Of a DNA stretch of 58,021 nucleotides, positions 43,438 through 51,257 are shown piece after piece. The stretch lies in contig JAZDHF010000017.1 in assembly GCA_043806315.1 (NCBI GenBank), positions 1-58,021 on the forward strand, in the 5' to 3' direction. The translations under genes were made by a program, and so were the position numbers. The DNA is from SBAX01 sp043806315 (GTDB lineage: Bacteria > Planctomycetota > Phycisphaerae > UBA1845). The notes below the pieces were generated by a model. The model saw nothing but the letters and a program-made list of their open reading frames with translations, searched no databases and was not told the origin of the DNA. Numbering within the stretch: the first letter of the stretch is position 1; every line of letters begins with the position of its first letter.

Positions 43438-44058
43438 TTAACGCAATCGCACGCCGTCAGAGCCGTGGACGGAACTTGTCCCGGCGCGCTGAGAGACAGT
43501 CGCTCCCACAAGAGCAATGCGTTTTTCAACGGGCGGTTGGCTTTCCCCGCTGACGAGTTTCCGGGTGTTGCTTTCGAGCTTCTTCACGTCGCCGGAGCCC
43601 AAAGCGACGTCCACGACGACGCCCGCGCGATCGATCCACAAGGCCGTGGGAATGATCCCGTCCGGGACGCCGTACTGCTCGATGGTTTTCCCGCCATCGA
43701 GGAGTACCCGTTGGTTGAGCTTGTTTCGCTCGACGTACTGCTTGAGGATTTCCTTGTCCTCGTCCCAGGCGTTGACGGCCAGGACCACCAATCCGTCCTT
43801 CTTGTACTGCTCGGCGATGCGACTGACGTGCGGAGCCTCCGCACGGCAGGGAGCTCAGCCATCGGCGAAGAAGGCCACCAGAACGGGTTTGCCGCGTTGA
43901 TCGCTGAGGCGGACCTTCGCCCCATCGAGGGCGGTTAACCGAAAGTCCGGCGCGGGCTTGTCCTTCACCTGGGCGACGAACCGACGTTCGGCCGCCCCCG
44001 CGCACCCGGCCAGACCCAGGACGGTCAAAACCGCCGCGGCATACCAAACTCCTCGCAT
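43438..44058 (-). CDS. Thioredoxin/TlpA-like lipoprotein, predicted selenoprotein (Sec68)
   Basis: 206 residues if one in-frame UGA (43855-43857) is read as selenocysteine. Lipobox LAGC (C19), then KPAPDFRLTALDGAKVRLSD, VLVAFFADG, U68, and APC71RAEAPHVSRIAEQYK; the cis-Pro segment is GIIPTALWIDRAG. The UGA stands exactly where thioredoxins have the first Cys of CxxC, giving U-A-P-C. Both halves lie in the same frame and together make one normal TlpA-like protein, so a random nonsense mutation is unlikely. A hairpin 3' of the UGA fits a bacterial SECIS. The C-terminal 20 residues derive from repeat DNA. Probable periplasmic thiol-disulphide exchange or peroxide reduction. Selenocysteine machinery is not in the window. 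Confidence 0.82.
43827..43857 (-). promoter_or_regulatory. Candidate bacterial SECIS element with its UGA
   Basis: In the reverse-strand mRNA the UGA (43855-43857) is followed after nine bases by CGUGCGG-AGGCU-CCGCACG, a perfect seven-bp stem with a five-base loop (43827-43845). The loop starts 17 bases after the UGA and has G as its second base, as expected for bacterial SECIS elements (about 16-37 bases; G among the first two loop bases). Confidence 0.75.
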
Positions 44059-44390
44059 CGAAGAAGTCCCCTTCGGCCGTTCGGCGGCGCTAACCCGAAT
44101 TATTCATACCGCTCCGATTGAGCGTGGTTGAGGCTTGGCGTGCATCGGGCGTGAGGCGTTGTGCACAAGGGGAACGCGATAGGCGCAAACCCCCCCCCTT
44201 ATTCGCACTGACATCCGATAACACGAAAAGACGCCGAAAAGCACCCATTTGCCAGGAACCAGCCAGGAAGTGAACGTGGGTAGACGCGCGGGGGAAATCG
44301 CCCCCGTCCCATGTCTCCGACAGGCGGCCCTCACGCAGCCGGTGGCGAGAACTCGCGCACGAAAGTGTAGAATGTCGTGGCGGATATCCG
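44059..44390. other. 332-base spacer, nothing clear
   Basis: Between the selenoprotein gene and the transposase remnant. No supported gene on either strand. It carries the leader of the reverse gene and debris next to the ISAs1 remnant. Confidence 0.4.
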
Positions 44391-44768
44391 CAGCGCCACG
44401 ACTGGGCCGGGTTGCGAACCTTCGTGTGCGTGGAGAGCCAGCGAACGATCGACGGCCAAACCTCGACTGATCGCCGGTACTCCATCAGCGACCTGAGCGG
44501 CGTGGACGCCCGGACCATGCTGGAATACGTTCGCGGACACTGGGGCATCGAAAATCAACTCCACTGGTCGCTGGACGTGACCTTCCGGGAGGACACCCTC
44601 CGCAACCGCGTCGGACACTCCGCTGAAAACTTCTCGCGGATTCGCCGCCTGGCCCTGAATCTCCTGCGACGGGATCAGACCTGTAGGGCGGGCCTCAAGG
44701 GAAAACGCCTTCAGGCGTGCCTGAAGGAGGACTACTTACTCAGGATACTCGCCCAGGGGGTGATTTAG
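44391..44768 (+). pseudogene. ISAs1-family transposase, C-terminal remnant
   Basis: The frame DWAGLRTFVCVESQR, then RYSISDLSGVDARTMLEYVR, GHWGIENQLHWSLDVTFRED and NFSRIRRLALNLLRRD, is the characteristic end of ISAs1-type transposases. The N-terminal two thirds, including most catalytic residues, are gone. The left boundary is approximate. It lies just before the dehydratase cluster and may mark how that cluster arrived. Confidence 0.8.
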
Positions 44769-44886
44769 ATGCGATTGCCCTGGGCGCCCTGCCGACGGGT
44801 GAGCACGGGGCGTGACAGGCCGCACACAGGCGAATACAACTCACGGGTAGCAAGTCGCCGGTCGCCACCGGCGCGGAGGTTGGCCC

Positions 44887-46149
44887 ATGACGGACGGGAA
44901 GCAGATCGGCTTCCGGAAGCTGACGGCAGCCGGAACTCTCAAAAGACTGCTGGCCGAGCACTTCTATGAGTTGGACCGGGCGGCGAAGGCAGGCGCTCCG
45001 AAAGTAGCTTGGTGTACGAGCGTCGGCCCGGCCGAGTTGCTGCGGGCACTGGGTTTCCTCGTGTATTTCCCCGAGAACCACGGGGCGATGCTCGGCGCCT
45101 CGCGGGTGGCAACGGAAACGATCCCCGCCGCCAACGCCATCGGCTACTCGCCCGAGGTCTGCTCATACATGACCAGCGACATCGGCGCGTTTCTGCAGAA
45201 GCGCACGCCGCTTTCCGACGCCTACAAGGGCATTGAGGGCATTCCCAGGCCCGACGTGCTGGTCTACAACACGAACCAATGCCGGGAGGTTCAGGATTGG
45301 CTTGCTTGGTACGGTCGGCATTGGGACAGGCCCGTGCTCGGCATCGAGTGCTACCGCGGGGTCGGCAATGTGACCGACGTGCACGTGGCGGGCATCGCGG
45401 GCCAGCTCCGGGCGCTGGTACCCCCGCTGGAGAAGATCGCCGGCCGGAAGCTTGACCCGGCGCAGTTGCGCGAGGCGGTGCGGCTCTCGCGAGAATGCTC
45501 CGACCTGTGGAAAGAGGTGCTGGAGACGGCGGCGGCGAGGCCTTCCCCGCTGACTTTCTTCGACAGCACTGTACACATGGCCCCGGCCGTGGTCATGCGC
45601 GGCACCCAGGCGGCCGTCGACTATTACCGGGAACTGCTGCCGGAGCTGAAGCAGCGGATCTCCGACGGCGTGGCGGCGGTCGAAGGCGAGCGTTTCCGGC
45701 TCTATTGGGAAGGCATGCCGATCTGGGGTCGCTTGCGGGATCTGGCCACCATGCTGCTCGAACTGCGCACCTGCGTCGTGGCCAGCACCTACGCGAACTC
45801 CTGGATCTTTGCCGCCCTTGACCCGGACGACCCCTTCGACTCCATGGCCCGGGCGTACACCGAGTTGTTCATCGTGCGGTCCGACCCCTATAAGGAGGAG
45901 TATCTCGCGGAGATGATCGATCGGTTTGCCGTGGACGGCATCGTGTTCCACGATTCCAAGACGTGCCCCAACAACACGAACTGCCGGCACGGCATGCCGC
46001 AACGAATCTTCGAGCATCTGAGCGTGCCCTCGATCACCGTGGCCGGCGACCTGAACGATCTGCGTTGCTACTCGGATGAGCAGGCGCGCACGCAAATTGA
46101 GGCCTTTGTCGAGCAGCTCGGGGAAGCGACGTCGCCGCGCCGGCCTTAG
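44887..46149 (+). CDS. 2-hydroxyacyl-CoA dehydratase-type protein (HgdB/YjiM family)
   Basis: 420 residues. Conserved cysteines C43 (KVAWCTSVGPAE), C92 (YSPEVCSYMTS) and C360/C366 (TCPNNTNCRHG) could bind the 4Fe-4S cluster of (R)-2-hydroxyacyl-CoA dehydratases and benzoyl-CoA reductases. The fold reads as HgdB/BcrB. Only one subunit is present, together with one activase, as in the E. coli YjiM/YjiL pair. Substrate unknown; the adjacent acyl-CoA synthetase suggests an organic acid. These enzymes are radical-based and oxygen-sensitive. Confidence 0.82.
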   Translation: MTDGKQIGFRKLTAAGTLKRLLAEHFYELDRAAKAGAPKVAWCTSVGPAELLRALGFLVYFPENHGAMLGASRVATETIPAANAIGYSPEVCSYMTSDIGAFLQKRTPLSDAYKGIEGIPRPDVLVYNTNQCREVQDWLAWYGRHWDRPVLGIECYRGVGNVTDVHVAGIAGQLRALVPPLEKIAGRKLDPAQLREAVRLSRECSDLWKEVLETAAARPSPLTFFDSTVHMAPAVVMRGTQAAVDYYRELLPELKQRISDGVAAVEGERFRLYWEGMPIWGRLRDLATMLLELRTCVVASTYANSWIFAALDPDDPFDSMARAYTELFIVRSDPYKEEYLAEMIDRFAVDGIVFHDSKTCPNNTNCRHGMPQRIFEHLSVPSITVAGDLNDLRCYSDEQARTQIEAFVEQLGEATSPRRP

Positions 46150-46173
46150 AGCGTGTGTGCGTCGGGTGGCACT

Positions 46174-46239
46174 GGCAGCTTGCTGCCGGCGGGATGCGTC
46201 CCACAGCGGACAACGCGGGCGGACAACCCGCCCGTGGCA
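46174..46239. repeat. Two GC hairpins between dehydratase and activase
   Basis: GGCAGC/GCTGCC (46174-46187) and CGGGCGG/CCGCCCG (46216-46234), the latter followed by TGGCA. They resemble the paired hairpins at 12399 and 23868 and occupy the 180-base spacer. They might reduce downstream expression relative to the first gene. Confidence 0.5.
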
Positions 46240-46329
46240 TTCAGCACGTCAGGTTGTGGAGCTACTCAGCTATGCTGTTCGCGGAGGGGGCAGCTTGATG
46301 GCAGGAGCAGTCCGGCAGAGGATCGGGAA

Positions 46330-47103
46330 ATGACGCAGCGTTGGTCAGTGGGTGTCGACGTCGGCGCCTCGGCCACGAAAGCGGTGTTGCTGAACGCCGA
46401 GGGGCGGGTATGCGCCCGGGCGGTGCGGAAGTCCGGAGCGGACTTCGCCGCGGCTGCCGATGCCTGCCTCGCGGAAGTCCTGGCGGCCGCCGGCATCGAC
46501 GCGGCAGTGATCGGTCGTGCGCTGGCTACCGGTTACGGCCGGCGCAACGTGCGCTTCGCGCACGCCATCGCGACCGAAATCACCTGCCACGCCCACGGCT
46601 GCCACGCGAACCTGCCGAAGGCCATGACGATTGTTGACATCGGCGGCCAGGACAACAAGGTCATAGTGATCGACGACAGCGGCGCGCGCCGCCATTTCAA
46701 GATGAATCGCAAGTGCGCCGCGGGTACGGGAGCTTTTCTGGAGGAGATCGCGGCTCACCTGGACATCCCGTTGGCGACGCTGAACCCGTTGGCCAGGCAG
46801 GCGACCGGCACCCTCCAATTAGGCTCGTTCTGCACGGTCTTCGCCAAGACGGAACTCCTGAAGCTGCTCGCCCAGGGCGCGCCGCTGCCTGAGATCGTCA
46901 AGGCCGCCTTCCGTTCTGTGGTGAAGCGCATTCTGGAAATGGACCCGTTGAGCGGGCAGGTTGTGATGACCGGCGGCGTCGTGGCCCACAATCCGGTCAT
47001 CGTGGAATTGCTTTCTGAGGCACTGGGTCGGGCGGTGCTTGTCCCGGACCATCCCCAATACACCGGCGCACTGGGGGCGGCCCTGCTCGCCGCAGACGCC
47101 TAA
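46330..47103 (+). CDS. BadF/BcrA/HgdC-type dehydratase activase (YjiL-like)
   Basis: 257 residues from the ATG at 46330. ASKHA fold: GVDVGASATKAVLL and IVDIGGQDNKVI bind ATP. C129 (NRKCAAGTGAFLEE) and C168 (GSFCTVFAKTE) are the two cysteines that, in the homodimer, hold the bridging 4Fe-4S cluster. It injects one electron into the dehydratase using ATP. The previous gene is the partner. Extension to 46153 is not supported. Confidence 0.93.
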   Translation: MTQRWSVGVDVGASATKAVLLNAEGRVCARAVRKSGADFAAAADACLAEVLAAAGIDAAVIGRALATGYGRRNVRFAHAIATEITCHAHGCHANLPKAMTIVDIGGQDNKVIVIDDSGARRHFKMNRKCAAGTGAFLEEIAAHLDIPLATLNPLARQATGTLQLGSFCTVFAKTELLKLLAQGAPLPEIVKAAFRSVVKRILEMDPLSGQVVMTGGVVAHNPVIVELLSEALGRAVLVPDHPQYTGALGAALLAADA

Positions 47104-47163
47104 TTCCCGCGGCCGCGAAGATGCCCCTTGGCGCGCGGCGGTGGAACCGCTGGAGACTGGATC

Positions 47164-49245
47164 ATGACGCTCGAGGCCTTGTTCTCACCCCGTGCCGTAG
47201 CGGTCATCGGCGCTTCCAACCGGGAGCTGACGATCGGCTACCGCATCATCCAGAACCTGCTGGATTTCGGCTATCGCGGGTCGATCTACCCGATCAACCC
47301 GAAAGGCGGCGAAATCCGCGGGCTACCGGCCTATACCTCCATCCTCGACGCGCCCGAGCCCGTGGACGTCGCGCACCTCGTCATCAAGAACACGCTCGTC
47401 CCGGCCTGTGTCGAGGACTGCGCCCGCAAGGGGGTGCGGGCAGTGATCGTCAATACGGCCGGCTTTCGCGAGATCGGGCCGGAAGGCGCCCGGCTCGAGG
47501 ACGAACTGGCCGGCGTCGCCATGAGGACAGGCATCCGAGTGTTCGGCCCCAATTGCCAGGGCATCATCAACACCGACCCGGCTGTGCGCGCCTACTGTAA
47601 CTTCACCTTCACCAGGCCGGTGCCCGGGCACGTCTCCATCGTTGCCCAGAGCGGCGGCGTGGGTGAGGTGATTCATCAGCGCATCACCGAACTGGGCGTC
47701 GGCGTCCGCCAGTACGCCAGCAACGGCAACGCCTGCGACGTGTCCATCCCGGAGATTATTCAGCACTATGGTCAGGACGCCGAGACGACGGTCATCGTCG
47801 TGCACATTGAGAGCCTGGCGGACCCCCATGCCTTCCTGGAGGTGACCCGCGACGTCGCCCGCCGCAAGCCGATCCTGGCCATGAGTGTCGGCCGCACGGC
47901 CGAGGGCGCCAAAGCCGTCTCGTCGCACACCGGCAAGATGATGAAGCTGCATCGGGCCGTCGATCTGGTATTCGAGAAGGCCGGCGTCGTCGCGTTGCAC
48001 AACATCGAGGATCTCTGTCAGTCGGCCATCGGCTTCGCTGCGCAACCTGTGCCGAGAGGTAACCGCGTGGGGATGATCACCAACACGGGCGGGCCGGCCA
48101 TCATCGCCACCGACGAGTTGATTGAGGGCGGGATGGTCATGCCGCCCCTGGCGAAGCAGACCGAGACGATCCTGCGTGACAAGCTTCATCCTGAAGCATC
48201 CATAAGCAACCCGGTGGACGTGCTGGCGACCGCCGGCCCTGAGCACTTCGCGGCCGCCATCGACGCCATGCTACAAGACGACGGCATCGATGCGATCTAT
48301 CTGAACTTCATCACGCCGTTCTTTGCGGACACCTTGGGCATCGCGCGAGAGATTGCCGCCGCTAACGGCCGCTCCGCCAAGACGATCGTCGCCACCGTGA
48401 TGACGCAGAAGCAGATCTGGGCCGAGACCTTGCAACTCATCCGTGTCGCCGGCGTACCGACCTACGATATGCCTGAAACCGGCGCTCGCGTCCTGGCGGC
48501 GATGGGACGCTATGCGACGTTCCGGCAGCGACCCCGGCCGCGTCCCCTTTCATTCCCCAACGTAGCCACCGACATGGCCCGCGCCCTGCTGAAGTCGGCC
48601 CGGCAAGCCGGCCGAAAGTCGCTGAGCGCCGGCGATGGCTTCGAGCTCCTGACCTGTTACGGGATTCCCGTGGCGCGCTACGCTTGGGCCGGCAGCGTTG
48701 ACGAATGCGTCGCCTGCGGTGACGAGCTCGGCTACCCAGTGGTGCTCAAGGTCGATGCAGAGTCCTTAGTCCATAAGACGGACGCCGGGGCCGTGGTCCT
48801 GGACATCCGCGACCGCGAGGCGTTGCACGCCCGGGCGAAAGACCTTGCCGCCCGTTTCGCCGAAACCTCGCCCCGGTTCCTCGTGCAGGAACAACTGCGC
48901 GGAGGCCGGGAGGTCATCGTCGGCGCCCAGGCGGTGGCTGGCTTGGGACATGTAGTCATGTTCGGTCTGGGCGGCATCTTCGTCGAAGTGCTGAAGGACG
49001 TGAGCTTCCAGCTCACCTCGGTGAGCGGACCGGAAGCGCGCGAGATGATCGAGTCGGTCCGGGCACACGCGTTGCTCGCGGGTGTGCGCGGTCAGCCGGG
49101 CGTCGATGTGCGGGCCCTGGCGGAGATCATCCAGCGCGTCTCACACATGCTGACTGACAACCCCGATATCCAGGAACTGGACATCAATCCGGTCTTCGCC
49201 CTGGCGCGCGGCGCGGTAGCGGCCGACGTGCGGGTGACGCTCTGA
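47164..49245 (+). CDS. Acyl-CoA synthetase (NDP-forming), fused alpha-beta
   Basis: 693 residues from the ATG at 47164 with GGAG upstream. The N-terminal CoA-binding Rossmann domain begins SPRAVAVIGAS; the middle succinyl-CoA ligase-like part contains the phospho-His candidate H255 in SSHTGKM; residues about 470-690 form the ATP-grasp domain (GYPVVLKVDAESLVHKTDAG, FLVQEQLRGGREVIVGAQ). It interconverts acyl-CoA and acid with ADP or GDP phosphorylation. With the dehydratase/activase pair it can activate an acid, or gain ATP from the product acyl-CoA. Confidence 0.9.
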   Translation: MTLEALFSPRAVAVIGASNRELTIGYRIIQNLLDFGYRGSIYPINPKGGEIRGLPAYTSILDAPEPVDVAHLVIKNTLVPACVEDCARKGVRAVIVNTAGFREIGPEGARLEDELAGVAMRTGIRVFGPNCQGIINTDPAVRAYCNFTFTRPVPGHVSIVAQSGGVGEVIHQRITELGVGVRQYASNGNACDVSIPEIIQHYGQDAETTVIVVHIESLADPHAFLEVTRDVARRKPILAMSVGRTAEGAKAVSSHTGKMMKLHRAVDLVFEKAGVVALHNIEDLCQSAIGFAAQPVPRGNRVGMITNTGGPAIIATDELIEGGMVMPPLAKQTETILRDKLHPEASISNPVDVLATAGPEHFAAAIDAMLQDDGIDAIYLNFITPFFADTLGIAREIAAANGRSAKTIVATVMTQKQIWAETLQLIRVAGVPTYDMPETGARVLAAMGRYATFRQRPRPRPLSFPNVATDMARALLKSARQAGRKSLSAGDGFELLTCYGIPVARYAWAGSVDECVACGDELGYPVVLKVDAESLVHKTDAGAVVLDIRDREALHARAKDLAARFAETSPRFLVQEQLRGGREVIVGAQAVAGLGHVVMFGLGGIFVEVLKDVSFQLTSVSGPEAREMIESVRAHALLAGVRGQPGVDVRALAEIIQRVSHMLTDNPDIQELDINPVFALARGAVAADVRVTL

Positions 49246-49640
49246 ACAATGCCCGTGTCCGTCCCACGCTACACGAGTTTGTCGTGGCCGGGTCTTCACG
49301 CGGAAGGAGAATACCACTGCTCAAGAGCAGTGGCACACATCGTCAATGGCACTCCGGCCGCCGTTTCCCGTTTGATGCGTTCCGCGAGGCCTTGCCGTCG
49401 ATGACTCGTGCGCCGGTCATGGTCCCTGCATACCGCGCCGAATCAGCGGACGCCAGCTTGGGGGTGTGCCACTGCTCTTGAGCAGTGGACAACACACGAA
49501 TGGTTCGTCCCACGCCACACGAGTTTTTCGCGGCCGGGTCTTCACGCGGAGGGAGAATACCACTGCTCAAGAGCAGTGGCACACAACCACGCATCCACAT
49601 TCACAGGACAACAGTGCCACCCGGCCCATTCCCACGGGCG
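49246..49640. repeat. Spacer with a 79-bp direct repeat and nested hairpins
   Basis: Unit 1 (49261-49339) and unit 2 (49507-49585) are almost identical: GTCCCACGCTACACGAGTTT at the start, CCACTGCTCAAGAGCAGTGG near the end. An inverted copy of the hairpin word is at 49464-49488. The perfect hairpin CCACTGCTC/GAGCAGTGG inside each unit could terminate transcription of the neighbours. No gene is supported here. Confidence 0.8.
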
Positions 49641-51167
49641 TCACGGAAAGTCCCCCCTGGACGCAGCCGGAACACCGCTCAGACACACGTTGATGTCGTA
49701 GATGTACGCCGAACCGGAACTACAGAACGGATCCCCAGAGCAAGCGTCGTCCGTGCCGGAAGCACCGACTATGGCTAGGTCCACTCCCAGGGACACCGCG
49801 CCTCCGAACCCATCGGATGCTTCGCCGTCGGAAGGAATCAGCTCCAGACTCTCAACCCATTCCGCGCCCCTGAGGGTATAAAGATACACCGCTCCCGAAG
49901 CAGGACCGGGAGTGCCTGCGCCGGTGGCCCCCACGAAGAGGCGATCTCCAAGCACGGAAACGCTATATCCGAAGGAACGGTATCGGACCTCGGTCGGCGG
50001 ATTCAGTTTTTGTTCGTCGCCCCAGGTCGACCCGTTGAAGCGATAGACATACGCCTTTCCCGACCCGACAAACGCGCCGTCGGCAGAATAGGCACCGACT
50101 ACGAGAACGTTCTGGTACGTTGCGACCGAGCGCCCAAAGTTAGCTGGAGACGCGCGATCGGACGCAGTGAGCTTCTGCTCTTGGACCCATGAAGCTCCGT
50201 CCCAGCGGAAGACGTACGCCGCGCCGCCCCCGCCCGTTCCCGGTGCTCCGCCCACGATCACACCTGCGCTTACGGCAACAGAGGTTCCGAAGCGATCGAA
50301 AACCCCTACTTCAGGCGGCGCGAGCCTTTCCTCCTGGAGCCAACTGGAACCGTTCCAACGAAAGACGTAGATCGCGCCTGGTCTGGTCTTCCCGAAGAAG
50401 ACGTCGCCCATCAGTCCAATTGCGACTACATCCTCATTGATCGCAACAGATACCCCGAAGCCGCCGGCCACCACGGGATCAGTCGGCAATAGCTTTTGAT
50501 GTTGAGCCCATGTTGCCCCATTCCACCCGAACACGTACACGGCCCCGGCCCCGCTGTCGTTAGGAGCGGTGACCATGGCGACGTTACCATCGATGGCCAC
50601 TTTCCACCCGAAGCTGGAGCCTGGTTGCAGATCCGAGGGGACCAGCTTCTGCTGTTGCACCCAGTTCGATCCGTACCTGCGGAAAACGTAAGCGGCCCCG
50701 GGATCGCCCCCAAGGAAAACGCCCGCCGCGCCGACGACCACAACGTCGCCGGTGATGCCTACGGACGCCCCAAAGTGCTGCTCCCTGGCGGCGTCGGCGG
50801 CGGTGAGTTTAGCCTTCTCACATTGCGTGAGCGTCACCTGGAGTACAGCAAAGTCCGCAAGGTCCACATCGCCATCCCCGTCGAAGTCAAACGCTTCGCA
50901 ACCGTTCGGGTACGGGCCACCTTGCGGGCCCGTCAGGCACGTGACCCACCCCGCCAAATCCAGAGCCTCGTAGGGAAGTTTCACAGCGGGTTCAAAGGAG
51001 AGCTGCGAACGCTGTTCCACTCCGTTCGCGTGCTCGACCCAGTTCGGCCCGGGGCGGCAAAACACGTGGACCACACCAGGCTCCGGGAGCACGTCGTCGT
51101 CCGCCCCTGCGCCGACGGGAACCGACAGCAAAACTGCGATGCTCCATGCGATCCGACCGGGTTTCAT
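49641..51167 (-). CDS. Secreted FG-GAP protein with dockerin-like segment
   Basis: 508 residues. Signal peptide about 1-22 (IAWSIAVLLSVPVGAGAD). An EF-hand loop DFDGDGDVDLADF lies near residue 95, then seven FG repeats: FGASVGITGDVVVVGA, FGWKVAIDGNVAMVTA, FGVSVAINEDVVAIG, FGTSVAVSAGVIVGGA, FGRSVATYQNVLVVGA, FGYSVSVLGDRLFVGA and FGGAVSLGVDLAIVGA, each followed by a tryptophan-rich strand (WVQEQKLTA). A seven-bladed propeller is likely. A possible adhesive or structural surface role; no ligand is known. Confidence 0.82.
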   Translation of the reverse strand: MKPGRIAWSIAVLLSVPVGAGADDDVLPEPGVVHVFCRPGPNWVEHANGVEQRSQLSFEPAVKLPYEALDLAGWVTCLTGPQGGPYPNGCEAFDFDGDGDVDLADFAVLQVTLTQCEKAKLTAADAAREQHFGASVGITGDVVVVGAAGVFLGGDPGAAYVFRRYGSNWVQQQKLVPSDLQPGSSFGWKVAIDGNVAMVTAPNDSGAGAVYVFGWNGATWAQHQKLLPTDPVVAGGFGVSVAINEDVVAIGLMGDVFFGKTRPGAIYVFRWNGSSWLQEERLAPPEVGVFDRFGTSVAVSAGVIVGGAPGTGGGGAAYVFRWDGASWVQEQKLTASDRASPANFGRSVATYQNVLVVGAYSADGAFVGSGKAYVYRFNGSTWGDEQKLNPPTEVRYRSFGYSVSVLGDRLFVGATGAGTPGPASGAVYLYTLRGAEWVESLELIPSDGEASDGFGGAVSLGVDLAIVGASGTDDACSGDPFCSSGSAYIYDINVCLSGVPAASRGDFP

Positions 51168-51257
51168 GGCGTGCCCTCCGTAACGGCGTTGCGAGGCGAT
51201 TTTTACAGTGTATCAGAAGTGGTGAGACTCGTCAACCGAGTTGTGACTGTTGGTTTT

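Noticed and set aside
43438..44058. Alternative reading of the selenoprotein gene as a pseudogene or sequencing error
   Set aside because: The UGA falls on the exact CxxC position, both halves are in the same frame with no other defect, and a SECIS-like hairpin follows. A random nonsense mutation would not choose this codon; still, the genome must be checked for sel genes.
49261..49585. CRISPR-like array
   Set aside because: Only two direct units and one inverted word, with unequal spacing and no cas genes.
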